A stretch of 9,701 bases of DNA, taken from contig QMSS01000047.1 in NCBI GenBank assembly GCA_003649715.1, forward strand, positions 1-9,701, given 5' to 3'. Source of the DNA: Thermoplasmata archaeon. GTDB lineage: Archaea > Thermoplasmatota > E2 > DHVEG-1. Below, piece after piece: positions 1 to 6,611 of this stretch (its first letter is position 1; each line of letters begins with the position of its first letter). The notes under the pieces were generated by a model that saw only the letters and a program-made list of their open reading frames with translations, did no database searches and was not told where the DNA came from. Position numbers and translations under genes: made by a program.

Positions 1-1703
1 GGTATGTCCTCGCCGATCCAGGATGGAACAGTTCCTATTTCCTCAGCTGGTGCAACTAGGATCTCATCATCTTCTCTTTTTATGATTGTCCATGTTTTTC
101 CACGTAGAATAAAATCTGCTCCCTCATAGCCATAGTTTAGGACAAAGCTTTCATCAAGCGTTCCTATTTTTCTCCTAGAACCTATATCTACAACATGATA
201 TGTTTTTTCATCTGGTATCATAGAGATATTGTCTAAAAAATATTTTCTGGAACTCATACGCTTTGCTAGAACAATACCGCTGCCATTTTTTTCATCAACC
301 CATATAGTATGATGGCTTTTCAGCTCCTGCAAAATATTTTGAAAAACCCTCCATGTCAGGCTATGGAAAGGATATGCTCTCCTAACAATACTGTATACTT
401 TTTCCCCATCTATATGCCCATATTGAAGGACAATGGAGATGATCTGATTTGTCAGGACAGACAATGGGTTCTGTCTCACACTAAAAAATTCTAGTTCTCC
501 TGCCATTGCACGACGTGCTATTACCATGCTCTCAGCTAGATCCTCAGGATTTGTAGTGATAACAACTCCTCTAGATATTTTCCCTACTCTATGCCCTGAG
601 CGCCCTACTCTTTGCACCAATCTGGTGACCTGACGTGGAGAGTTATACTGTATAACAAAATCTGTGTTTCCAACATCTATGCCAAGCTCCAAAGAAGATG
701 TGCATATCAAAGAATGTATCCTGCCATTTTTAAAATCATTTTCAGCCTCAACCCTAGCTATTTTAGACAAAGAACCATGATGGACCCCAATAGAGATGTC
801 ATTGCTCCATTGATGGAAACGAGAGGCGAGTATCTCAGCGCCATCACGGGTGTTTATAAAAATAAGAGTAGAGACATGAGTGCCCGCAAGCTCTTTACAC
901 CTTCTAAGAGATGCAAAAGAAGCAGGTTCCATAGAAAAACGTTCTGCGAGAGAATAATCATTATCTTCAACCCGAGGCAGCTCAACTTGGATATCAATAT
1001 GTTTAGTTACATCCACCTCCAATATCTTAACATCACGAAAAACCCCGTTGTCCTCCAGTCCACCTAAAAACCTTGCCACTTCTTCTGGAACACCCACTGT
1101 GGCAGAGAGACCAATTCGTTGAAAACCATGTCCCCTTTCTTTGGTCAGCTCATATAGTCGTTCGAGAGCAACAGCCAACTGCGCTCCACGCTCATCGTAT
1201 GCCAGCTCATGTACTTCATCAACCACCACCCATCTTACGCTACCAAGATGTTTCCTCAATCTTTTACCAATAAAAAGTATCTGCAGAGTCTCTGGTGTTG
1301 TAATCAGCATATCCGGCGGATGTCTGGTTTGATTCATACGTTCACTATTTGGCGTGTCACCATGTCGAACAGCTATGCTAATATCAAGCTCTCTTCCCAT
1401 CTCAAAAGTTCTACGAAGCATATCTCTATTCAACGCACGCAAGGGAGTGATATACAAGATATACAGTCCTTTGTCCTCTCTCTGATAAACATTTGATTCT
1501 CTCATTTTTATAAAACTATGAAAAATAGGTAGAAGCGCCGCCTCAGTTTTACCTAGTCCTGTTGGTGCTATCAAAAGCACATTTTTTCCACTCATGATGG
1601 GAGCAATTGCTCTTTTCTGTGGCTCAGTAGGCTGTTTTATTCCCCTGGAAGACAGCACACTTTTTATCCTTGGATCAAGTAGATCAAAGACCATAATACT
1701 CAT
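1..1703 (-). CDS. lhr: Lhr-type superfamily 2 DNA/RNA helicase, C-terminal part missing (runs off left edge)
   Basis: ATP-dependent helicase of the Lhr (large helicase-related) family, linked in archaea to DNA repair and nucleic-acid remodelling. The reverse strand is open without a stop for 567 codons to base 1, so the C-terminus lies outside. Motifs in order: Q-motif QPTEPQKRAI (24-33), Walker A APTGLGKT (46-53), TTPETL (135-140), DEVH box (162-165), SAT (200-202), VHHGSLS (307-313), TSSLELGID (335-343) and motif VI QRVGRSGHR (364-372). After the two RecA domains comes the Lhr-core signature region (about 505-567), including IGTLDESF, LRGKTWTI and PSWIGED. The DEVH box and this region separate Lhr from Ski2/Hel308 helicases. 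The start is ATG 1703; an in-frame stop at 1731-1733 excludes any longer form, and ATG 1694 is the only close alternative. Only a weak GGAAG lies upstream. I cannot tell the aLhr1 and aLhr2 subgroups apart without the C-terminus. Confidence 0.93.
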   Translation of the reverse strand, partial: MSIMVFDLLDPRIKSVLSSRGIKQPTEPQKRAIAPIMSGKNVLLIAPTGLGKTEAALLPIFHSFIKMRESNVYQREDKGLYILYITPLRALNRDMLRRTFEMGRELDISIAVRHGDTPNSERMNQTRHPPDMLITTPETLQILFIGKRLRKHLGSVRWVVVDEVHELAYDERGAQLAVALERLYELTKERGHGFQRIGLSATVGVPEEVARFLGGLEDNGVFRDVKILEVDVTKHIDIQVELPRVEDNDYSLAERFSMEPASFASLRRCKELAGTHVSTLIFINTRDGAEILASRFHQWSNDISIGVHHGSLSKIARVEAENDFKNGRIHSLICTSSLELGIDVGNTDFVIQYNSPRQVTRLVQRVGRSGHRVGKISRGVVITTNPEDLAESMVIARRAMAGELEFFSVRQNPLSVLTNQIISIVLQYGHIDGEKVYSIVRRAYPFHSLTWRVFQNILQELKSHHTIWVDEKNGSGIVLAKRMSSRKYFLDNISMIPDEKTYHVVDIGSRRKIGTLDESFVLNYGYEGADFILRGKTWTIIKREDDEILVAPAEEIGTVPSWIGEDI

Positions 1704-1892
1704 TTTTCTTCCATTTTTGTTTTCCCAACATCATTACATACATTTTTAGACTTTTTTTCTGTAAAACAAATTTTTTTGATCAACGTATATCAAAGACTCT
1801 TCCTCGATGGTTTTTTTAATATCGCCCAAACCTCCTGTTCAAATTTTTTGGTGAACCTATTGGCTCATAAAAAATCATAAACAATCTATATT
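1704..1892 (-). other. Gap between ABC permease and lhr; possible small or decayed gene
   Basis: This 189-bp gap holds several signals on the minus strand that no called gene explains. A TATA-like TATAAAATATAG overlaps the permease stop (about 1886-1897). A perfect AGGAGGT (1830-1836) sits with no good start behind it. Two short open frames overlap: ATG 1878 to TAA 1816 (20 aa) and TTG 1829 to TAA 1746 (27 aa). Adding one A to each of two A-runs (the A6 in CCAAAAAATTT and the A7 at 1811-1817) would join them into one reading frame of roughly 44 codons. An inverted repeat GTTCA/TGAAC (1837-1841, 1852-1856) is also present. No clear TATA box can be assigned to lhr itself. This could be a small gene, a pseudogene or chance. 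Confidence 0.3.
1869..1874 (-). terminator. T6 tract, candidate terminator of the ABC operon
   Basis: On the coding (minus) strand a T6 run begins about 19 nt after the permease TAA. Archaeal RNA polymerase often terminates at such T-tracts without a hairpin. It is a single short run, so termination may be partial and lhr could be reached by read-through. Confidence 0.35.
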
Positions 1893-3341
1893 TTATAGAG
1901 ACAATTCCCCTTTCCTCAATGCCTCAACTGGAGAAAGCCCTGCTGCTTTTTTTGCAGGAAAAGCTGCTGCCAGCACAGATAATATGATAGGTAGGAGAAG
2001 AGCAACTAGTATGGTTATCCAGTTTACAATAAAACCGATGTCTAGTTGTGTGCCTGCTATGAACTCCATGCTTAGTCCATACCAGCTCACTAGATTCATA
2101 ACAATTACTGATACAATGATGCCGACAACCCCTGCTATTATTCCTATAAACAGTCCCTGATAGAGAAATATCTTAAAAATCAGTCTGTCCCGCGCTCCAA
2201 ATGCTTTCAGAGAACCTATCTCCCTAGTCTTTCTCAGTATTATAGAATCCATAACATATTTTATCGTAGCTCCACATAGAAAAAGGGTAACAGCCATGCT
2301 GCCCCATACCATTAGTGTTACAACATCCTGCATAGATCCAGCTATGTAGACCAGGAAGTCATGCCAGCTGAAAACCTTTAGGTTAGGGACAATAGAACAA
2401 ATTTTTTTCTTTACTTCCTCAGAATATCCTATAGGATCTAGCTGATAAAATGGTTCAGGGGCTTTTACAAGAACAACATCTCCTCGTTTTCTATCGATCT
2501 CGATAGGGTTAAAACCTCTGAAGGTGCCCACACCTGGTATGTACCAGTCTCTACCGGTTATGTTGCCATATCCCTTGATCTCCCTTAGTGAGTCAACATG
2601 CATGAACCAGACTATGGCATCCAGGGTTGGTGTTCCACTCTCATAAAGTCCTATGATTTTAACAGTTATACCAGCATAGCTTGTCTCTCTACCTGACATG
2701 CTGATAGTCAAGTCGAGAGTTTTTCCAACCTTTATTAGAGAAGGATGCAGTTTCGCTGCAGTTGCGCCAACGATTATGGGATAAGGTTTCTCATTTTTGA
2801 GCAGTCTCTGTCCAGTGCCATATGTGAAATCAGGTAAACTACCTGGTCCTCTGATTTTGATGTAAAAAGGTGTATGCCCTCGTAGAATGGGATCGTCCTC
2901 CTTAAAAAATCTTCCCTCAACTATTTTACTTCTGATATCTGAGATACTGTCATCTAGAGGATCTATGCCTTGTATACTGCATGCATCTGCTCCCTCGCCT
3001 GCTGCGCCAATACCATATGTTCCCTGAGCAGTTACCCGTATGCTTGTCTCATAACCCGGGAGTTCTCTCTCGATTCTATCTGCTATTTCACCGGCATTTC
3101 TTAGCTCACATCCAGTACCATATAAATCCCTAATGGTATAGTCGGAGTTGGCTATGATTACATCAGCAGTTATGATTTTAGTGGTATCATTTACAACCTG
3201 CATCATGTAGTTCAGATAGGCGTTTTCCAGCATAAAAGAAGTCATTGTTAGGGAGATGACAACAATTATTATGCCATAAATACGTTTGTGTTCCTTCACC
3301 TCTCCCCATGCAAGATGTCTGCTTATGTCCATTCTAAACAC
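1893..3341 (-). CDS. MacB/FtsX-family ABC transporter permease
   Basis: Membrane subunit of a type VII (mechanotransmission) ABC transporter, the class that includes MacB, LolCDE and FtsX. The 482-aa protein has the expected plan: one N-terminal membrane helix (about 21-43), a large extracytoplasmic domain (about 44-333) and three C-terminal helices (about 341-364, 397-422, 437-460). The coupling segment TREIGSLKAFGA (about 372-383) and the ending FPAKKAAGLSPVEALRKGEL are family hallmarks. It follows its ATPase gene by 66 bp on the same strand. The start is GTG 3341, preceded by GGGGAT at 3345-3350; ATG 3332, three codons later, is an equally plausible start (GGGG then lies 14 nt upstream). 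Family members export lipoproteins, peptides or antibiotics, or transmit force to hydrolases. No accessory membrane-fusion protein is visible, so the substrate is unknown. Confidence 0.9.
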   Translation of the reverse strand: MFRMDISRHLAWGEVKEHKRIYGIIIVVISLTMTSFMLENAYLNYMMQVVNDTTKIITADVIIANSDYTIRDLYGTGCELRNAGEIADRIERELPGYETSIRVTAQGTYGIGAAGEGADACSIQGIDPLDDSISDIRSKIVEGRFFKEDDPILRGHTPFYIKIRGPGSLPDFTYGTGQRLLKNEKPYPIIVGATAAKLHPSLIKVGKTLDLTISMSGRETSYAGITVKIIGLYESGTPTLDAIVWFMHVDSLREIKGYGNITGRDWYIPGVGTFRGFNPIEIDRKRGDVVLVKAPEPFYQLDPIGYSEEVKKKICSIVPNLKVFSWHDFLVYIAGSMQDVVTLMVWGSMAVTLFLCGATIKYVMDSIILRKTREIGSLKAFGARDRLIFKIFLYQGLFIGIIAGVVGIIVSVIVMNLVSWYGLSMEFIAGTQLDIGFIVNWITILVALLLPIILSVLAAAFPAKKAAGLSPVEALRKGELSL

Positions 3342-3407
3342 ATCATCCCCAAGGATCTGTTTTTTTGCTATATGAACAGAAAGTATAGATACCCTTTACC
3401 ATTTTAG

Positions 3408-4133
3408 CTATGTGTGCTCATATTTTCTTCTATTCTTCTTTTTGATGTCTTCTGTTATCTTCCCATCCTTCAGCAGTATTTTTCTATTTCCATATCGGGA
3501 TATGTTGTTGTCATGAGAGACCACTATAAATGTGACTCTCTTCTCACGGTTAATTTTTGATAGTAGATTCATTATGTCTAAGCTGTTTTTTGTATCCAGT
3601 GCTCCTGTGGGTTCGTCAGCTAGCACAATGACAGGGTTGTTGATCAATGCTCTTGCTATGGCAACCTTCTGTTGTTCTCCTCCAGATAGATGTATCCCTC
3701 TATGATCTGCCCGGTGTGAGATACCGGTCTCTCTCAACAATGTGTATGCCCTATGTTCGACGTCCTTCTTGTTTTTTCCCATTATCAGACCAGGTAACAT
3801 GACATTTTCTAATACAGTGAGACGTGGTATCAAATTGTAGTTTTGAAATACAAAACCTAGTCTATATCCTCTGAACAATGCGATTTCTTTTCCGCTGATC
3901 TTTGATGTATCTTTTCCCTCTATATAGATAGTTCCAGAGGATGGCCGATCTAATAGACCCATGCAGTGTAGCATTGTGGATTTACCACAGCCTGATGGTC
4001 CTACTATGGATACAAACTCTCCGCGGGATATTTCTAGTGATATGTCATCTAATGCCAGCACTTTTGTCCCGTATTCATTGTATACCTTACTTACATGTTC
4101 AAGTCTGATGATTGGATCGTACGACTTGGACAT
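3408..4133 (-). CDS. ABC transporter ATP-binding protein (MacB/LolD type)
   Basis: Cytoplasmic ATPase that powers the adjacent permease. All nucleotide-binding motifs are intact in the 241 residues: Walker A GPSGCGKST (45-53), Q-loop Gln97 in FVFQN, signature LSGGE (149-153), Walker B VIVLADE (168-174) with catalytic Glu174, D-loop GALD (177-180) and H-loop His207 in VVSHD. The stretch YNLIPRLTVLENVMLP and the TGALDTKNS after Walker B are typical of the LolD/MacB/FtsE subfamily. A lysine/arginine-rich tail (KKKNRRKY) ends the protein. The start is ATG 4133. No Shine-Dalgarno precedes it, and a TATA box at 4159-4166 would put the transcript start within a few bases of the ATG, so a leaderless mRNA is likely. 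Its gene lies upstream of the permease gene and the two are presumably cotranscribed. Confidence 0.95.
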   Translation of the reverse strand: MSKSYDPIIRLEHVSKVYNEYGTKVLALDDISLEISRGEFVSIVGPSGCGKSTMLHCMGLLDRPSSGTIYIEGKDTSKISGKEIALFRGYRLGFVFQNYNLIPRLTVLENVMLPGLIMGKNKKDVEHRAYTLLRETGISHRADHRGIHLSGGEQQKVAIARALINNPVIVLADEPTGALDTKNSLDIMNLLSKINREKRVTFIVVSHDNNISRYGNRKILLKDGKITEDIKKKNRRKYEHT

Positions 4134-4158
4134 AAAATGTTTTTTAAAAGAGTTAGCT

Positions 4159-4166
4159 AATATAAA
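4159..4166 (-). promoter_or_regulatory. TATA box of the ABC transporter operon
   Basis: The minus strand reads TTTATATT, close to the archaeal consensus TTTAWATA. Its centre is about 30 bp upstream of ATG 4133, which predicts transcription starting near 4136 and a leaderless or nearly leaderless message. This agrees with the lack of a Shine-Dalgarno before that ATG. Confidence 0.55.
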
Positions 4167-4271
4167 TAGTCATCGTTAAATTAGATAATATAATTAATAT
4201 TTCATAAAATAGTGTGTAGTAATAATGTGTGGTTTTTAACTGTTTTCTTTGAATTGATACCGTTCAGTTTT

Positions 4272-4556
4272 TTATCCGAAGTATCTAGAGGTTTCTTTTC
4301 CGTCATCCTTTTTTTGATTTGGTTTTGCATCTATGATGTCTATTGCTAGTATTGCATGTAGTGGTACGATCCTTATTTTTCCCTCCATTTTTCCATGTTT
4401 TTTCCCGAGTTCCATTAGCAGCCCAACCTCATCTATGCCAAGAGTTGCGAATCCTTTGAAAACTCCCTCTGTTTCGAGTGCACTATCTTTTGCTCCTATG
4501 GATATTATCCTGTATGTGGAGCCCTCTGTTAGTTGCGATTCAGGTTTTTTATTCAT
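4272..4556 (-). CDS. Small conserved Sm-like archaeal protein, function unknown
   Basis: A 94-aa protein without a catalytic motif. Its pattern resembles an Sm/Lsm-type barrel: a first strand YRIISIG (15-21), a central segment GVFKGFATLG (31-40) like Sm1, a strand LLMEL (46-50), then IRIVPLHAILAIDII (61-75) like the Sm2 end of Lsm proteins. A charged tail (KPNQKKDDGKE) follows. Sm-like proteins usually bind RNA as rings, but that is inference here. Its ATG lies one base after the stop of the winged-helix gene, with AGAGGAG ending 6 nt before the start, so the two are translationally coupled. No clear T-tract follows within the 138 bp before the ABC ATPase gene, so read-through is possible. 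Confidence 0.8.
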   Translation of the reverse strand: MNKKPESQLTEGSTYRIISIGAKDSALETEGVFKGFATLGIDEVGLLMELGKKHGKMEGKIRIVPLHAILAIDIIDAKPNQKKDDGKETSRYFG

Positions 4557-4557
4557 T

Positions 4558-5001
4558 CTATACTCCTCTCTTTTGTTTTTCTAAAAGTTTTTGTATGTGT
4601 TCTACAGTTTTTCCATAGTTTTCGATTGCCACTTTGAGATGTGCTTCAACAAAGTTCCAGGCTTTTTGAAAGTTTCCATATCTCATCCGATAGGCTTTTT
4701 TGTTTTGTTGCGTTGTTTCGTCAAATACTTGTATTTCCTCGAGTATGTCGAAGCCTTTGAGTTTGTTTAGATGTCTGTACACTGTTGGTTTTGAGGTTTT
4801 TAGTTGAGCAGCGATTTCGTCCACAAACCATGCTCTGCTTGGATGTTTTAGGAAGAAGTCCGCAAATATTTTGTATGGTATTGTGGGGTCTGCCCCTTTG
4901 GAGAGGTATCCTATTTGTTCAAAAAACTTTTTTGCAACAACATCTAGATCTTCTTCTCCTACTAGTGGTGTGTTGCTTACCACCTGCATTTCAAATGCCA
5001 T
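4558..5001 (-). CDS. ArsR-like winged-helix transcriptional regulator
   Basis: A 147-aa predicted DNA-binding protein. The winged helix spans about 40-107: helix PYKIFADFFLKHP (42-54), then VDEIAAQL (60-67) and recognition helix SKPTVYRHLNKL (70-81), followed by a wing with VFDETTQQNKKAYRMRYG. The last 35 residues (about 110-147, KAWNFVEAHLKVAIENYGKT onward) form a long helix that probably dimerises. No Cys/His metal-sensing cluster is visible, so the signal is unlikely to be a metal as in classic ArsR. The start is ATG 5001 with GGAGGT 12 nt upstream and a TATA box at 5042-5049. The gene sits just downstream of glnA on the same strand but has its own promoter, and it is coupled to the Sm-like gene. 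A role in nitrogen control is possible from position only. Confidence 0.85.
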   Translation of the reverse strand: MAFEMQVVSNTPLVGEEDLDVVAKKFFEQIGYLSKGADPTIPYKIFADFFLKHPSRAWFVDEIAAQLKTSKPTVYRHLNKLKGFDILEEIQVFDETTQQNKKAYRMRYGNFQKAWNFVEAHLKVAIENYGKTVEHIQKLLEKQKRGV

Positions 5002-5013
5002 AATTTGGAATCT

Positions 5014-5019
5014 ACCTCC
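5014..5019 (-). promoter_or_regulatory. Shine-Dalgarno GGAGGT of the winged-helix gene
   Basis: The minus strand reads GGAGGT, complementary to the archaeal 16S rRNA 3' end. It lies 12 nt before ATG 5001, which is longer than usual; no in-frame start lies nearer. Confidence 0.5.
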
Positions 5020-5041
5020 AACGGGGGGTAAATGTAGATGG

Positions 5042-5049
5042 ATTTATAA
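5042..5049 (-). promoter_or_regulatory. TATA box of the winged-helix / Sm-like operon
   Basis: TTATAAAT on the minus strand, with its centre about 45 bp upstream of ATG 5001. A start about 26 bp downstream would fall near 5020, just before the GGAGGT, giving a short leader. Confidence 0.5.
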
Positions 5050-5072
5050 GATTTACTTTACTGTGGAAAGAT

Positions 5073-5108
5073 AAAAAAACAAGTTGGTATATGGTTTAGC
5101 TTAAAAAA
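5073..5108 (-). terminator. Tandem T-tracts ending glnA transcription
   Basis: After the glnA stop (5113-5115) the minus strand carries a T6 run (5103-5108) and then a T7 run (5073-5079). Two T-tracts within 45 nt of a stop fit archaeal intrinsic termination. They separate glnA from the downstream winged-helix gene and its TATA box. Confidence 0.55.
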
Positions 5109-5112
5109 TTTT

Positions 5113-6450
5113 TTATAGAACTGACAGGTATTTTTCTATCTCCCATTTTGTGATTTGTGTACGGTATTCCTCCCATTCTTTTTGTTTTACATGTAGGAAG
5201 TTGTTGTATATGTGGTCTCCTAGTGTTTCTTGTACAAGATTGCTTTCTGACATGTAGGACAATGCATGTCCTAGGTTGGCTGGTAGATCATCTATTCCAA
5301 GTTTTTCTCGTTCTTTTGGTGTTAGTGAGTAAATGTTTTTTTCTACAGGATCTGGTGGCATTGTTTTTTCTTCTATACCTTTTAGACCTGCTGCTAGCAT
5401 AACTGCGAACTGTAGGTATGGGTTACCAGATGGATCCGGGTTTCTCAGCTCGCATCTTGTTCCTTTTCCTCTTCTTGATGGGATACGAATCAAAGCGCTT
5501 CTGTTCCGGTAGGCCCAGGATATGTATGTTGGCGCCTCGAAGCCTGGTACCAGTCTTTTGTAGGAGTTTACAGTTGGGTTTAGTATGGCACATATTTCTT
5601 TGATATGTTTCAGCAACCCTCCGATGAAGTACCGTGCTGTGTCACTGAGCTGGTTTTTGTCATTCGGGTCATAGAAAGCATTTTTTCCATCTAATGTCAT
5701 TAGTGATTGATGTGTGTGCATCCCTGACCCATTTATACCATAAATGGGTTTGGGCATGAATGTGGCGTACAGACCATGTTTTGCAGCTATTACTTTTGTC
5801 ACATATTTGAGTGTTATGACTCTGTCGGCAGTTGTTATTGCATCTGAGTGATGGAAGTTGATTTCATGTTGTCCATTTGATACTTCGTGGTGGGATGTGT
5901 ATGTGGTTATCCCAAATGCTTCTAGGGCTAATGATATGTCTGCTCGTACTCCCTCGGCAAGGTCTCTATGGGATAGGTCGAAGTATCCTGCTGAGTCATG
6001 TGGGATGGTGGTCAGATGATCATCCTCTTTTTTGAATAGGAAAAACTCACATTCTGGTCCAACATTGTAGACAAACCCCTTGTTTTTTGCTTTTTTCATT
6101 ATTCTTTCTAATGCATATTTGGTGTCTCCCATAAAACGTCTGTTGTTTGGCTCGTAGATGTCACAGTTGAGCTTACCTGTTCTTTTTTGCTCTATTGTCT
6201 CTGGTAGAATCACGAAGCTTTGAGGATCTGGTTTTGCAATCATGTCTGATTCCTCTATCGTGGCATATCCAGCTATGGAGGATGCATCAAATGGTATGCC
6301 CTCCTCCAGAGCTTCTTCTAGTCTACTGACTGGTATGACTATGTTTTTCGGCATACCTAGGATGTCTGCAAATTGTAGTCTAACAAAAACGATTTTTTCT
6401 TTTTTTGCAACTTCTAGAACATCTTCTTTAGATTTAAATTCATACTTCAT
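5113..6450 (-). CDS. glnA: Glutamine synthetase, type I
   Basis: ATP-dependent ligation of ammonium to glutamate, the main entry of nitrogen into metabolism; a cytoplasmic dodecamer in this family. Length (445 aa) matches GSI-alpha enzymes such as the Bacillus one. Conserved active-site segments: FDASSIAGY (54-62), GPECEFFLF with Glu133/Glu135, EVSNGQHEI with Glu189/Glu196, GINGSGMH with metal-binding His245, NSYKRLVPGFEAP with flap Glu305, NRS (316-318), RIP and ELRNPDPSGNPYLQ. The adenylylation-type NLYDLP site is replaced by NIYSLT, so GlnE-type control is not expected. At position 64 Thr stands where GSI-alpha enzymes usually have the Arg used in glutamine feedback. The start is ATG 6450 with GGGAGG about 12 nt upstream. 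It has its own promoter region and two T-tracts downstream, so it is probably monocistronic. Confidence 0.97.
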   Translation of the reverse strand: MKYEFKSKEDVLEVAKKEKIVFVRLQFADILGMPKNIVIPVSRLEEALEEGIPFDASSIAGYATIEESDMIAKPDPQSFVILPETIEQKRTGKLNCDIYEPNNRRFMGDTKYALERIMKKAKNKGFVYNVGPECEFFLFKKEDDHLTTIPHDSAGYFDLSHRDLAEGVRADISLALEAFGITTYTSHHEVSNGQHEINFHHSDAITTADRVITLKYVTKVIAAKHGLYATFMPKPIYGINGSGMHTHQSLMTLDGKNAFYDPNDKNQLSDTARYFIGGLLKHIKEICAILNPTVNSYKRLVPGFEAPTYISWAYRNRSALIRIPSRRGKGTRCELRNPDPSGNPYLQFAVMLAAGLKGIEEKTMPPDPVEKNIYSLTPKEREKLGIDDLPANLGHALSYMSESNLVQETLGDHIYNNFLHVKQKEWEEYRTQITKWEIEKYLSVL

Positions 6451-6462
6451 CGTCTTTCAAAT

Positions 6463-6468
6463 CCTCCC
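6463..6468 (-). promoter_or_regulatory. Shine-Dalgarno GGGAGG of glnA
   Basis: GGGAGG on the minus strand ends 12 nt before ATG 6450, the same long spacing as at the winged-helix gene. It supports ATG 6450 as the start. Confidence 0.5.
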
Positions 6469-6516
6469 TCTACATCACTGAAAATTAAAAAGACAAGAAA
6501 TGGTTTTTTCTAGTTT

Positions 6517-6527
6517 CATGAATCATG
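6517..6527. promoter_or_regulatory. Palindrome CATGAATCATG at the glnA promoter, candidate operator
   Basis: A perfect inverted repeat with one central base (CATGA-A-TCATG) lies about 10 bp downstream of the TATA-like element at 6537-6547. It covers the predicted transcription start (about 6516), the place where an archaeal repressor would block initiation. No GGAA-N6-TTCC NrpR-type operator was found. Confidence 0.35.
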
Positions 6528-6536
6528 TTTGCTTTA

Positions 6537-6547
6537 TTTAATATTTA
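6537..6547 (-). promoter_or_regulatory. TATA-like element of glnA
   Basis: The minus strand reads CTAAATATTAAA. Transcription would begin near 6516, leaving a leader of about 66 nt that contains the GGGAGG. A second AT-rich stretch at 6481-6491 lies too close to the Shine-Dalgarno to serve as the TATA box. Confidence 0.35.
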
Positions 6548-6611
6548 GGCTCTTTCTCTCTTTTTCTTCCATTTTTTTGTGTCTGTAGAATGTTGGAAAT
6601 ATTGGCTTTTT

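Noticed and set aside
309..1496. Several plus-strand open frames of 60 to 150 codons
   Set aside because: All lie opposite the continuous minus-strand Lhr reading frame, which has every helicase motif in order; they are antisense shadows.
4236..4269. Inverted repeat AACTG/CAGTT after the Sm-like gene as a hairpin terminator
   Set aside because: The arms are only 5 bp with a loop of over 20 bases, and no T-tract follows on the minus strand.
6537..6576. 12-codon open frame (MEEKERKSLNIK) upstream of glnA as a leader peptide
   Set aside because: It ends in the TATA-like element, would lie before the predicted transcription start, and has no Shine-Dalgarno.
6451..6611. NrpR-type operator (GGAA-N6-TTCC) upstream of glnA
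   Set aside because: No such spaced pair is present; the only GGAA occurrence near 6595 lacks the matching half.
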